Source: Bacillota bacterium
GTDB taxonomy: Bacteria; Bacillota; Clostridia; Lachnospirales; Lachnospiraceae
DNA length: 64,000 nucleotides
NCBI GenBank assembly: GCA_023437715.1
Contig: JAEZFK010000072.1
Span: 1-64,000, forward strand
Direction: 5' to 3'
Positions 43,985 to 52,566 of the stretch are shown one piece after another. The notes under the pieces were generated by a model. The model was not told where the DNA came from. It saw nothing but the letters and a program-made list of their open reading frames with translations, and searched no databases. Numbering within the stretch: the stretch's first letter is position 1; each line of letters opens with the position of its first letter. Made by a program: the position numbers and the translations under genes.

Positions 43985-44860
43985 TCATCCTTTCACTCCG
44001 CCTCCGGTAATACCGGCGATGATTTTCTCCGACAGAAAAATATAAAGAACAAAAGTAGGAAGAAATACGATGATGACGGAAGCAAACATGCCTGACCAGT
44101 CTCCCGTATACTTCATGGAATTAATCATGGAATAAAGTCCCACCGCAACCGGACGCACCCTGTCGGAGTTGGCAAAAATCAGGGAAATGAAATACTCATT
44201 CCAGATATTGATAAAGTTGAAAATAGTGACTGTTATGATCCCGGACTGGGCCATGGGAAACATGATCAGCCAGAAAGCCCGCATGGGAGGGCAGCCGTCA
44301 ATGGCAGCCGCTTCCTCATAAGCCCTGGAAATATTTGCAAAAAAGGTCAGAAGAAAAATAGTGGTATAAGGAACATTGATTCCCACGTAAAGGAATATCA
44401 GCACCGCCTTATTGGCAATGTAATTATTCAGCACGTTCATTCCTGCAATGAGGCTGAACAACGGGAGAACGATCATGACCACAGGTACTCCCATGGCGGA
44501 TACCAGGCTGGTCTGTATTGTCCGGTTGCCCGCAAAACTGAAGCGGGACAGCACATACGCGGCAGGCGCGCAGATCAGAATGAGAAGCGTGCAGGAAACA
44601 ACGGAATACATCAGGGAATTGAAGAAAATAGCGGACACGTTGGAATTGGTCCACGCCTTTGCATAGTTCTCAAAATGTATCCCCTGAGACAGCACATGAC
44701 CTGAAAAAATGGCCTTAGTGGTAGAAAAGCTGGCGGCCACCACCCAGCCCAGCAGTACAACGGTAAATAAAATCCAAACGATCAGGAGCAAATATCCCGG
44801 AAACAGCCTAAGCTCTCTTTTCCAGTTAAACGGCTCCGTAAATTTTCCCTTTCTAGCCAT
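43985..44860 (-). CDS. sugar ABC transporter permease (MalG type)
   Basis: 291 residues; six membrane helices with the coupling loop ISRAYEEAAAIDGCPPMRAF and a C-terminal KIIAGITGGGVKG tail typical of this subfamily. Starts 12 bases after the stop of the MalF-type gene. Last gene of the transporter operon; no ATPase gene is nearby. Confidence 0.92.
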   Translation of the reverse strand: MARKGKFTEPFNWKRELRLFPGYLLLIVWILFTVVLLGWVVAASFSTTKAIFSGHVLSQGIHFENYAKAWTNSNVSAIFFNSLMYSVVSCTLLILICAPAAYVLSRFSFAGNRTIQTSLVSAMGVPVVMIVLPLFSLIAGMNVLNNYIANKAVLIFLYVGINVPYTTIFLLTFFANISRAYEEAAAIDGCPPMRAFWLIMFPMAQSGIITVTIFNFINIWNEYFISLIFANSDRVRPVAVGLYSMINSMKYTGDWSGMFASVIIVFLPTFVLYIFLSEKIIAGITGGGVKG

Positions 44861-44872
44861 AGATTCCCCTCC

Positions 44873-45778
44873 TTAGAATTCCAGATCATCGTCCTTTATC
44901 AGTTTGCTGCATATGAGGAAGACTGCCACAACACAGATGCTCAGCAGAACCCCGATTGCCGCTCCCAGGCCTGCGTTGCGCTCTGTCATGCTGTTGCCCG
45001 CTCCAAAGATCATCATATACATATAAACCATGGGGGTAATGGTCTGGGTGTCCGCCGTAACGGTTGAAAACAGCTGGGACCAGACAAAAAAGCCCACCGA
45101 AGTGACGCTCCACATGGTGATATTGGTTTTAAACACCCCTTTCAGCAGAGGAAGAGTTATATAGCGGAACTGATTGACCTTATCCGCTCCGTCCAGGGTA
45201 GCTGCCTCATAGTAATCATCCCCGATCCGCTCGATTCCGCTTGCAAATATCAGCATGTGGTATCCCACCATGCCGAAGCAGTACGCCAGGAGCAGGGCCA
45301 TGAATTTATGTTCATTATCAAGCCACTGGACCTTAGCCAGATCCTTAAGCCCGACCGCGGAAAAAGCACTTTTAAGAAGACCGAATTTAGGGCTGTATAC
45401 ATACTGAAGCCACATGGTTGCAAGGGCAACCGCACTGACGACGTTGGGGAGATAGATCATTGCCCGGAAAAAGCTTTTAAAACGTATTCCGCTGGTGATG
45501 ATAACCGCAAATAAAAGAGCCAGGGACATGACAATCAATCCGCCGATCAGCCAGATACGGAATAAATTCCACATGGAAATACGGAACAGGCTGGTCTGGG
45601 CAAGCTTGCTGTAATTGGCAAGCCCCATAAACTGCCATTTGTTCATGGAATCCGTAATTCCTTCAATCTTAAAGAAGCTCATTAAAACCGTTCTCAGGAT
45701 CGGATAAAGGAACACAAGGACAAACATTAAAACTGCCGGCGTTAAAAATACGGCGATCATGGTCTTATTCTTCTTCAC
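44873..45778 (-). CDS. sugar ABC transporter permease (MalF type)
   Basis: 301 residues with six membrane helices and the loop DDYYEAATLDGADKVNQFRY. The start is taken as GTG at 45778 (V/M-KKNKTMIAVF) because GGGAGGT lies 7 bases upstream; a farther in-frame ATG at 45805 has no RBS and would start inside that region. A strong hairpin separates it from the binding-protein gene. Confidence 0.9.
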   Translation of the reverse strand: MKKNKTMIAVFLTPAVLMFVLVFLYPILRTVLMSFFKIEGITDSMNKWQFMGLANYSKLAQTSLFRISMWNLFRIWLIGGLIVMSLALLFAVIITSGIRFKSFFRAMIYLPNVVSAVALATMWLQYVYSPKFGLLKSAFSAVGLKDLAKVQWLDNEHKFMALLLAYCFGMVGYHMLIFASGIERIGDDYYEAATLDGADKVNQFRYITLPLLKGVFKTNITMWSVTSVGFFVWSQLFSTVTADTQTITPMVYMYMMIFGAGNSMTERNAGLGAAIGVLLSICVVAVFLICSKLIKDDDLEF

Positions 45779-45811
45779 GTTAAATACCTCCCTGGCTTTC
45801 CTCAATTACAC

Positions 45812-45837
45812 GGCGGCGCCGTCAAAGCGGCGCCGCC
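45812..45837 (-). terminator. GC-rich hairpin between the binding-protein and permease genes
   Basis: Perfect 9-base arms GGCGGCGCC / GGCGCCGCC with an 8-base loop, no T run. More likely a 3' stabiliser of the binding-protein message than a full terminator. Confidence 0.6.
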
Positions 45838-45860
45838 ATATGGAAACTTACCGGCCCGGA

Positions 45861-47192
45861 TTATTTTCCTGCTGCCGTAAGAGTGCTTACGAACTCCTCT
45901 GCCGTAATGGAACCTCCGCAAAGCTTCATAAAGTTCTCCTTGATGATCGGTGTTAAGTCTGCGTTCGCTTCTGCTCCGGCTGCCCACGGATACCGCACGG
46001 TTAAGCTTTCCATAACCGGCTTTACGCTGGCAAGCTGTGCCGGCCATTGGGAGTTTCTGGAATCTGCCGGGATGCCCATTGACATTTCGGACATCTTCTT
46101 GTCAAATTCCCCCTGAGTGATGTACTGGATCAGCTTAAAGGCGTTTTCCCCGTTTTTGGAATTTTTGTTGATGGCTAAAACCTGAGCTCCATAGTTGGCG
46201 GCGTTTGTTCCATCCTTTCCGCCGTCCACTGCCGGATAGCTGAAGCAGCCCCACTTAAAGTCCTCTCCTGCCAGATCCTTTACTTCATTTGGAAGCCAGG
46301 AACCATTTAAATACATGGCCGCTGTTCCCATTGCAAGCTCCTGATTCTGTCCTGCGGGCCATACATTGGAAGCGATGGTTTCTGAAAAATATCCTTTCTT
46401 CGCAAAGTCCTCATAGGCCTGAGCTGTCTTAAGAACCGCCGGGTCATCCCACTTGCCTTCCTTCACAACAGCCTCTGTTCCAGGCTCGCCTAAAAGTCTG
46501 GACATGTGATAACCAAACATGGACGTTATGTAAGCATCATCACAGGTGATGGGAATATAGCCTGCATCCTTGATCTTCTGGCAGGCTGCATCCAGCTCTG
46601 CCCAGGTCTTGGGCACTTCCGTTACTCCGGCTTCATCGAAAATGGACTGGTTATAGAAAAATGCAAATACATTGGGCTGGTAAGGAATGGACTTTAAGGT
46701 TCCTCCTCCTACCTCTCTGCAGGCTGACATTAAGCCTGCATTCGCATTGGCTTCATAGCCGGAGGTCTTTACCATATCCTCCAAATCCATCAGGTACGCG
46801 CCCCATGTGGTGTTCACCCTGTCAATATCTTCATCAAACAAATCAATGTTGGTTCCTGCATCCAAAGCGGGCTGAAGTCCCTCGCGGATGCCTGTGCGCC
46901 CCTTAAACTGGACATCGACCTTAACTCCCGTGTCTGCGGTAAACTTGTCGATTGCCATCTGGATTGCCTGACCCTGAGGCTCTGTGGCCTCCCACATAGA
47001 CCAGTAAACAAGCCCTTCCCCGGTGCCTGCTGCAGCATCCTTAGCCGTTTCCTTTGCTGTTTCTGCCGCTGTTTCCTTTGCTTCGCCGGCTGCAGCCGTG
47101 GTGGCTGATGAAGACGCTCCTCCCGAGCATCCTGCCAGAAGACCTGCTGCCATGACTGCGCTCAGCATAATACCTGTAAAACGTTTTTTCAT
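45861..47192 (-). CDS. sugar ABC transporter substrate-binding lipoprotein (family 1)
   Basis: 443 residues. Lipoprotein signal with AAGLLAGCSGG (Cys 22) and an Ala/Thr/Glu/Lys linker with repeated KETA units. The mature domain begins near GLVYWSMWEATEPQGQA and contains GTAAMYLNGSWLPNEVKD, typical of family 1 sugar binders. First gene of its operon, divergent from an AraC regulator at 47429. The ligand is unknown. Confidence 0.92.
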   Translation of the reverse strand: MKKRFTGIMLSAVMAAGLLAGCSGGASSSATTAAAGEAKETAAETAKETAKDAAAGTGEGLVYWSMWEATEPQGQAIQMAIDKFTADTGVKVDVQFKGRTGIREGLQPALDAGTNIDLFDEDIDRVNTTWGAYLMDLEDMVKTSGYEANANAGLMSACREVGGGTLKSIPYQPNVFAFFYNQSIFDEAGVTEVPKTWAELDAACQKIKDAGYIPITCDDAYITSMFGYHMSRLLGEPGTEAVVKEGKWDDPAVLKTAQAYEDFAKKGYFSETIASNVWPAGQNQELAMGTAAMYLNGSWLPNEVKDLAGEDFKWGCFSYPAVDGGKDGTNAANYGAQVLAINKNSKNGENAFKLIQYITQGEFDKKMSEMSMGIPADSRNSQWPAQLASVKPVMESLTVRYPWAAGAEANADLTPIIKENFMKLCGGSITAEEFVSTLTAAGK

Positions 47193-47217
47193 AATTAATT
47201 TTACCTCCCTGCTGTTG

Positions 47218-47235
47218 TCTAACCTTTCGGTTAGA
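47218..47235 (-). promoter_or_regulatory. hairpin in the leader of the sugar transporter operon
   Basis: Perfect TCTAACC / GGTTAGA stem with a 4-base loop directly upstream of the RBS of the binding-protein gene. It may tune translation or mRNA stability. Confidence 0.45.
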
Positions 47236-47256
47236 TCTTATTTATGAGTCTATATT

Positions 47257-47262
47257 ATTATA
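47257..47262 (-). promoter_or_regulatory. -10 element of the sugar transporter operon
   Basis: TATAAT on the minus strand without a good -35 (only TTGTAC at 19 bases). An ACTTTTTG / CAAAAAGT inverted repeat (47262-47269 with 47284-47291) overlaps it, a possible regulator site. Confidence 0.45.
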
Positions 47263-47428
47263 CTTTTTGATAAATTGCTTTGTACAAAAAGTCATCATTT
47301 TTTACTTTTTAGGTTTTTATTGTTTGCATTTTTCATAATTAGAGTTTAAAATATACTTGATTTCTGTATCATTTTCACAATGCCATTTTACAGATACAGC
47401 ATCCAGCCCCATAATTCAGGAGGATATC

Positions 47429-48337
47429 ATGAAATACCAGTATACGGAACTGACCGAAGAGCTGACGGTACACCGGATTGTCAGCATTCACTATTTTGAA
47501 TATATGAGCGACTTCACCTTTGCAGGTGAATCCCATCCTTTCTGGGAACTGCTCTGTGTGGATAAGGGGGAGGTCGATGTGGTGGCAGACCACGAGAGAC
47601 TGACGCTTCAGAAAGGAGAGGTTATCTTCCATCAGCCAAATGAATTTCACCGGGTTTTAGCCAATGGGGTCATAGCCCCAAACCTTGTGGTCATCGGATT
47701 TGACTGCCAGTCCCCTCACATGGCCTGTTTCAAGGAACAGATCCTGAAAGTGGGCCAGGAGGAGCAGGAGCTTCTGGCACGGATTATTGCAGAGGCGCGC
47801 CAGTGCTTTGAGGGAAGGCTTGACAATCCCTATCAGGAGGTCTTAGTGCGGAAAGAGCATGGGTTCTTTGCCGGGGAGCAGATGATAAAAGCTTACCTGG
47901 AACAGTTTCTGATACAAATGTATCGCCGCTCTTTTTCTTTCAGACAGGCGCCTGCCGTCCATAAGGCTACGACTTCCACAGAGGACATTTATGAATCCAT
48001 CCTCAATTATTTTGAAAGGAACATCTGCACCCAGCTGACCATTGACCAGATCAGCCGGGATAACTTAATCGGAACTTCCCAGTTAAAAAAGCTTTTTTAT
48101 GAAAAAAGCAGCAGCGGAGTCATTGAATACTTTAACGGTATGAAAATCGATGCGGCCAAGCAGCTCATACGGAACCGGAAGCTTAATTTTACCCAGATTG
48201 CAAACTACCTGGGTTATACCTCGGTCCACTACTTTTCCAGGCAGTTTAAGCATCTGACGGGAATGACCCCTTCGGAATATGCTACCTCCATTAAAAAGCT
48301 GTCCGAAAAGAGCGTGCTGCGGGATACGGGTATTTAA
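47429..48337 (+). CDS. AraC-family transcriptional regulator
   Basis: 302 residues. N-terminal cupin sensor with VSIHYFEYMSDFTFAGESHP and FWELLCVDKGEVDVV, then KGEVIFHQPNEFHRV; C-terminal HTH pair with CTQLTIDQISRDNLIGTSQL, LGYTSVHYFSRQFKHLTGMT and PSEYATSIKKLSEKS. The start at 47429 follows CAGGAGG. It is a close paralogue of the AraC gene at 61001 (same sensor motif and same C-terminal SEKS/SEKP ending). Divergent from the sugar ABC operon it probably regulates. Confidence 0.93.
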   Translation: MKYQYTELTEELTVHRIVSIHYFEYMSDFTFAGESHPFWELLCVDKGEVDVVADHERLTLQKGEVIFHQPNEFHRVLANGVIAPNLVVIGFDCQSPHMACFKEQILKVGQEEQELLARIIAEARQCFEGRLDNPYQEVLVRKEHGFFAGEQMIKAYLEQFLIQMYRRSFSFRQAPAVHKATTSTEDIYESILNYFERNICTQLTIDQISRDNLIGTSQLKKLFYEKSSSGVIEYFNGMKIDAAKQLIRNRKLNFTQIANYLGYTSVHYFSRQFKHLTGMTPSEYATSIKKLSEKSVLRDTGI

Positions 48338-48435
48338 GTATTTATTTGAGCTTTCCGGCTTGGGCTTTTCAAGGACAGCGTCACAGCAGTGGAACGATTC
48401 GACTATTTGGATTAAGTATTAAATTGCAGTATTAA

Positions 48436-48469
48436 AAAACTACTGGCTTAATATCAAGTCAGTAGTTTT
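48436..48469. terminator. bidirectional terminator
   Basis: Perfect AAAACTACTG / CAGTAGTTTT arms with A and T tracts on both sides, between the convergent AraC and acetyltransferase genes. Confidence 0.85.
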
Positions 48470-48490
48470 CTGAATTTAAGGCTGGAGTTT

Positions 48491-49054
48491 CTATACTGCA
48501 TAATGCTGCAATTTGCATATCATCATCTGCAAATCCTGATATGTACCGTCTTTTAGCTTCTGGGCGTTTTCAATTGTCCCGCATATCTTAAATCCATTTT
48601 GTTCATACACATGCCTCGCCCGCTCATTTTCTGCAACCACCTCCAGCTCAACCTGTTCATAACCTGATTCTTTTGCATGATCAAGGCAGCATTTTGTCAA
48701 TATATTGCCGATTCCCATATTCCAGTAATCCCTTAGTACAGCAATTCCAAATCCGGCCCTGTGCCTTGTTTTTATATTATCCCTGATGCAGGATATGGAC
48801 GCATTGGCCACCAGCTTATGATCCACAAAGGCTGAAATATTAAAGCTCCGCTCTTCCTCAAGCTGTTTGAGAATATAAGAATTTTCTTCCTCAAGGGTTG
48901 TCTTAATCTCTTCGGGATATCTTCCCACATAAGTTGTTTCAACGGCGCACTGAACTAAATATTCAAGCAATTCCCTGGAGTCGGATAATTCAGGACTTCT
49001 AAGTATGACTTCTTTACCATTTTTCGATACCCATGTAATTTCTTCAATTCTCAT
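48491..49054 (-). CDS. GNAT-family N-acetyltransferase
   Basis: 187 residues. GNAT core with FGIAVLRDYWNMGIGNILTK (acetyl-CoA binding, motif A with a variant R/QxxGxG/A), then VELEVVAENERARHVYEQNG (motif B) and FKICGTIENA. Similar to RimJ/RimL-like or YhhY-like acetyltransferases; the substrate is unknown. Lies in an AT-richer stretch than its flanks. Confidence 0.88.
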   Translation of the reverse strand: MRIEEITWVSKNGKEVILRSPELSDSRELLEYLVQCAVETTYVGRYPEEIKTTLEEENSYILKQLEEERSFNISAFVDHKLVANASISCIRDNIKTRHRAGFGIAVLRDYWNMGIGNILTKCCLDHAKESGYEQVELEVVAENERARHVYEQNGFKICGTIENAQKLKDGTYQDLQMMICKLQHYAV

Positions 49055-49148
49055 AAAAGCCCTCCATAATATCCGAAAGTTATTTTTGTATCACCATATT
49101 ACCAAAAAAACTGCCGGCCCTCAATATTAAGTTTCCAGAACAGCCTCT

Positions 49149-49604
49149 TTATATGACAAATTTTATGTATGTCCTGTCGTCAATGGAGCTTTTTCCGTTT
49201 GTGAAGCCATTTACGGCTTTATGAATATCAATGCACAGAGGATCTTTTGCCTTAAGTTCTTCTAGAAACAGCTCGCTTTCAGATAATGACGGTTCTAATC
49301 TGGGGTATCCGTCGGAAGCCAGTATAACCGCATCTTCACTTCCATTTAATTGGGCCATTGCATTTATCAGAACTTCTTTCGTGCGGAATCCGCTGGTCTT
49401 GCTGTCCCATAAAAGTTTCCCTTTGGCAGTTACCCCATCCATTACCGCAATGAACTTATCATTGATAAACAGCCCGTCTTCACACAGGGTGTCATCACCG
49501 TACTTGGAAGCTATAAATTTTTCAATGATTTTCATATCTGTTGTGTATGCAGTATACTCATACATTCCTTTCCTTATTTTTATAGCTGAATTGATCCTTA
49601 ACAT
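49149..49604 (-). pseudogene. PP2C-like phosphatase gene collapsed by an internal deletion
   Basis: The N-terminal half (from MKIIEKFIASKYGDDTLCED at 49535: GLFINDKFIAVMDGVTAKG, with the first metal-site Asp) and the C-terminal end (VILASDGYPRLEPSLSESE ... SSIDDRTYIKFVI, with the late DG and DD metal-site residues) belong to a PP2C-domain family of about 250 residues. The middle 100 or so residues are missing; FRTKEVLINAMAQL runs directly into NGSEDAVILASDG. The frame is kept. With the central beta-sheet gone a working phosphatase is unlikely. The true start is unclear; Met14 (49565) or Met24 (49535) are candidates. Confidence 0.6.
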
Positions 49605-49728
49605 TTTGATTCTGGGCAGACGAAATGTAAAGTCAGCCGTCCGGATGATTTCCGCTCCGGGAACTGATTCATGTCCTGAATGGATTTAAAGCTCCGATCA
49701 ACTTTATTTCCTGGGTTTACTGTAATCT

Positions 49729-49761
49729 TTATCTCATAGGACGTAATTTCCTATGAGATAA
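49729..49761. repeat. perfect 13-base inverted repeat
   Basis: TTATCTCATAGGA and TCCTATGAGATAA with a 7-base loop. It directly follows (on the minus strand) the T run of the acetyltransferase terminator, so it may be part of a double terminator or a separate element. Confidence 0.6.
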
Positions 49762-49763
49762 AA

Positions 49764-49795
49764 AACTGCCGGCCTAATAGTGACAGCCGGCAGTT
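49764..49795 (-). terminator. terminator of the ytaF-acetyltransferase operon
   Basis: Perfect 10-base arms AACTGCCGGC / GCCGGCAGTT; on the minus strand TTTTTTATC follows. It overlaps the stop codon at 49794. A single arm copy, AAAAACTGCCGGC, also occurs near 49106-49118 without its partner. Confidence 0.85.
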
Positions 49796-50207
49796 AAATC
49801 AGATTTCTATTTATTTCTTTTCGGTAATAAACAATCGTCATGCCTTTCTTGATATCTTTCTCTTTCCCTATAGGTATATAGCCCATAGCTTCATACAGAC
49901 AGCATAATTTATTCTCCTGCTTAATGGTATCTAATTCCCAGACTTTTGCCTTTGGATATAAAAATTCCACCTGTTTCAATATTTGTTTTGCATAACCATT
50001 CCCCTGATATTCCGGCAAAAGAAACATCGGTGAAATGCGGCATTCTTCAGGCGAAAGCCTCACTACCCGAATGGCTCCTGTATTTTTATTTTCAAGCTTA
50101 ATCAGGTAATAATCCGTATTATCCTGATTCATTTTTTTCACTATGGAATCATAGGATTCCGTTCCGGGGCTTATTTCATAATCCTTATTAAAGCTTGCTG
50201 AACGCAA
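49794..50207 (-). CDS. GNAT-family N-acetyltransferase
   Basis: 137 residues; a compact GNAT with YYLIKLENKNTGAIRVVRL, the acetyl-CoA motif LPEYQGNGYAKQILKQVEFL and KVWELDTIKQENKLCCLYEA. The only upstream start is TTG at 50207, which overlaps the end of the ytaF-like gene by 20 bases and has no good RBS; an ATG is available only about 25 codons in. Possibly translationally coupled to ytaF. The substrate is unknown. Confidence 0.82.
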   Translation of the reverse strand: MRSASFNKDYEISPGTESYDSIVKKMNQDNTDYYLIKLENKNTGAIRVVRLSPEECRISPMFLLPEYQGNGYAKQILKQVEFLYPKAKVWELDTIKQENKLCCLYEAMGYIPIGKEKDIKKGMTIVYYRKEINRNLI

Positions 50208-50808
50208 GAATCAGGAACAAAACCCCGCTGATCCAGGATAAATCCCAATTTTTAAGCAAAGCCAGTTGATGTCCCAAAAACAGGCCGATATACATGACCG
50301 CGATTCCTATGCCAAATGCAGTTACAGTGGTTAATGCCGGCGGTATCATCAAAAAGCCTGACAAAGTCCCTGCTAACAGGCTGTCTATGGACATAGCGAG
50401 GGAAAACATAACGGTTTCTTTCCACGACAGGGATTTGGAGTGGTCCCAGTCCGCTGCCAGGGGATTTCCATAAATATTTATAATGATGCTGAGGCCGGAA
50501 ACGGTGAATGTGAGATCCTTATGAACATTTACGTGATTGTTGATATATCTTTTAATCAGATAATCCATAAGCTTTACCACCCCTAAGAGCAGCAAACAAG
50601 AAAAGGCCATTCCTTTTGTAAATCCTTCCGGTACCAACCCGTTTATCAGCCCGCCCAGAAGTAAAGCTGCCCCCAGGCAGCCGCTGCAGATTCCATTGAC
50701 CGCAATAACTTTAATCGCTGATATGCGCAGCCGGTCTGCGCCATAAGCAACACTGGCAACAAACGTGTCAATACACAGTGCCATTACCAAAATTAAAATA
50801 TCACGCAT
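50188..50808 (-). CDS. ytaF: sporulation membrane protein YtaF-like (MntP-related)
   Basis: 206 residues with six membrane helices in two homologous halves: ILVMALCIDTFVASVAYGAD near the N-terminus and VMFSLAMSIDSLLAGTLSGF in the second half each carry the conserved intramembrane Asp of the MntP/YtaF group. YtaF is annotated as a sporulation membrane protein in Bacillus; manganese export is the role of the related MntP. Its presence suggests a spore former. Overlaps the downstream acetyltransferase frame. Confidence 0.87.
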   Translation of the reverse strand: MRDILILVMALCIDTFVASVAYGADRLRISAIKVIAVNGICSGCLGAALLLGGLINGLVPEGFTKGMAFSCLLLLGVVKLMDYLIKRYINNHVNVHKDLTFTVSGLSIIINIYGNPLAADWDHSKSLSWKETVMFSLAMSIDSLLAGTLSGFLMIPPALTTVTAFGIGIAVMYIGLFLGHQLALLKNWDLSWISGVLFLILAFSKL

Positions 50809-51092
50809 ATTTACTGAGCTTACCTTTTTTATTTTAATATATTCGCCGTTTCCCCATATGCAACCCTTTCACCGCTTTATCAGTACAAAATTTGGCTTTC
50901 CCGGGTCAGCCTGGGCAAGCGCATTCTCTCTTTAAGATCGCCCGGGATAGGGCTCCGCTTCCTGCCCAAAGCCTGAGTTTCCGGTCATTTTCGGCTTTCA
51001 CACCCGAATTAATACAAGAGAGAATCCCGCTTGTGGGATCCTCCCGGAGGGTTTTTAAACAGCCAGCAGTCCGGTTATTGATAAATAAAGTT
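50809..51092. other. intergenic stretch with GC-rich hairpins
   Basis: No credible gene. It contains AATCCC..GGGAT and CCTCCCGGAGG followed by GTTTTT on the plus strand (about 51024-51057) and the end region of the NTF2-like gene. A minus-strand frame across it has no family match I can see. Confidence 0.4.
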
Positions 51093-51467
51093 TTAGTATA
51101 TTTTGCTTCCGATCTGCTTATCCAGCCTCCATTGAGGGGCTTCTCCATCGTCCCCCCAATATTCGTCGATTGACACAATTTTATCCTGTTCCATCTTAAA
51201 GAAAGAAACAGCATGAGAAGACATTTCCTCGGACCAGACATGGGTTACGGTGATTATCATATCTCCCAATTGTTCAATCCGTTCCACTTCTCCATTCCAT
51301 TTCCCCGGGTACTCGCAGTTAGCCGTTAAAAACTCGGAGACGGTGAAATGTTCATTGGTACAATGCCAGCGAATGTAAGCGTTCTCGTGGAAGAAAGCCC
51401 TTAATTTTTCAGCATCCTGCTCAGCAATATACTTCCAGTATTGAGTCATCAGCTTTTGTGAATCCAT
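51093..51467 (-). CDS. NTF2/SnoaL-like protein
   Basis: 124 residues. Begins MDSQKLMTQYWKYIAEQDAE and has FFHENAYIRWHCTNEHFTVS, an alternation of helix and beta strand typical of the cone-shaped NTF2-like/SnoaL fold (limonene-epoxide hydrolase-like or ketosteroid-isomerase-like). Such small proteins are enzymes or ligand binders; the function cannot be assigned. The start at 51467 follows AGGGAG; 24 bases after the galE stop, so possibly the last gene of that operon. Confidence 0.78.
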   Translation of the reverse strand: MDSQKLMTQYWKYIAEQDAEKLRAFFHENAYIRWHCTNEHFTVSEFLTANCEYPGKWNGEVERIEQLGDMIITVTHVWSEEMSSHAVSFFKMEQDKIVSIDEYWGDDGEAPQWRLDKQIGSKIY

Positions 51468-51490
51468 TTTTTTCTCCCTGAATTTCAACT

Positions 51491-52516
51491 TTAGTTTCCC
51501 TGTCTGTACCCATTTGGATTCTGGGACTGCCATCTCCAGGAATCCTCACACATTTCATCAATTCCCCGTTTTGCTTCCCAGCCAAGCTCCTTTTTCGCCA
51601 AGGATACATCCGCATAGCAGGACCCGATATCCCCCGGGCGGCGGGGCTTGATGGAATAGGGAATTGGCCTTCCGCATGCCTTTGAAAAGGCCTGGATCAT
51701 CTGAAGCACGCTGAAGCCCCGGCCGGTTCCCAGATTATAGATGCGGACCAAGGGCTCTGAGGAAACTATTTTCTCAAGGGCTTTTACGTGTCCAAGAGCC
51801 AGATCCACCACATGGATATAGTCCCGGACTCCTGTTCCATCGGCTGTATCGTAATCATCGCCGAACACTCCCACTTCCTTCAGCTTCCCGACCGCAACCT
51901 GGGTAATGTAAGGAGTCAGGTTGTTGGGGATCCCGGCTGGATCTTCTCCGATGAGGCCGCTCTTATGAGCGCCCACAGGGTTAAAGTAACGCAGCAGGAT
52001 CACGCTCCATTCCGGGTCTGCGGTGTGAAGGTCTGTAAGGATCTGCTCCAGCATGCTCTTAGTCTGTCCATAGGGGTTGGTGATGGCTCCCCTGGGGCAG
52101 TCCTCGGTAATGGGCACAAAGGCCGGATCTCCGTATACGGTGGCGGATGAGCTGAATATAATCTTCTTTACATGATGCGCTCTCATAACATCACAGAGAA
52201 TCAATGTCCCGGTGATGTTGTTGTGGTAATATTCCAGCGGCTTTGCCACGGATTCACCCACCGCCTTTAACCCGGCAAAATGGATGACCGCATCAATCGC
52301 TTCCCGGTCAAATACCCCGCTTAAGCCTTCCCGGTCCAAAAGGTCCGCCTTATAAAAGATCACCTTTTTTCCGGTGATGGCCTCTACCCGCTCTAAGGAT
52401 ACCTGGGAGGAATTGCAGAGATTATCCACCACAACAACCTCATGGCCCTGTTCCAGAAGCTCAATACACGTATGGCTGCCGATATATCCGGCCCCTCCAG
52501 TCACTAATATTCTCAT
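51491..52516 (-). CDS. galE: UDP-glucose 4-epimerase
   Basis: 341 residues. NAD-binding VTGGAGYIGSHTCIELL (from residue 4), FSSSATVYGDP (catalytic Ser), YGQTKSMLEQ (Tyr and Lys of YxxxK), and RYFNPVGAHKSG and GTGVRDYIHVVDLA. It interconverts UDP-Glc/UDP-Gal and possibly the N-acetyl forms. The start at 52516 follows AGAGGG. Third gene of the operon with a nucleotidyltransferase and a NahK-like kinase. Confidence 0.95.
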   Translation of the reverse strand: MRILVTGGAGYIGSHTCIELLEQGHEVVVVDNLCNSSQVSLERVEAITGKKVIFYKADLLDREGLSGVFDREAIDAVIHFAGLKAVGESVAKPLEYYHNNITGTLILCDVMRAHHVKKIIFSSSATVYGDPAFVPITEDCPRGAITNPYGQTKSMLEQILTDLHTADPEWSVILLRYFNPVGAHKSGLIGEDPAGIPNNLTPYITQVAVGKLKEVGVFGDDYDTADGTGVRDYIHVVDLALGHVKALEKIVSSEPLVRIYNLGTGRGFSVLQMIQAFSKACGRPIPYSIKPRRPGDIGSCYADVSLAKKELGWEAKRGIDEMCEDSWRWQSQNPNGYRQGN

Positions 52517-52566
52517 CTTTCCCTCTTTTCCGCCCACACCTTTTGGGCAAGGTGTTTCCCTGTCTT

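Noticed and set aside
50906..51241. Minus-strand frame of 111 codons across the ytaF / NTF2-like gap
   Set aside because: It overlaps the NTF2-like gene in another frame, contains hairpin DNA and lacks an RBS or recognisable domain.
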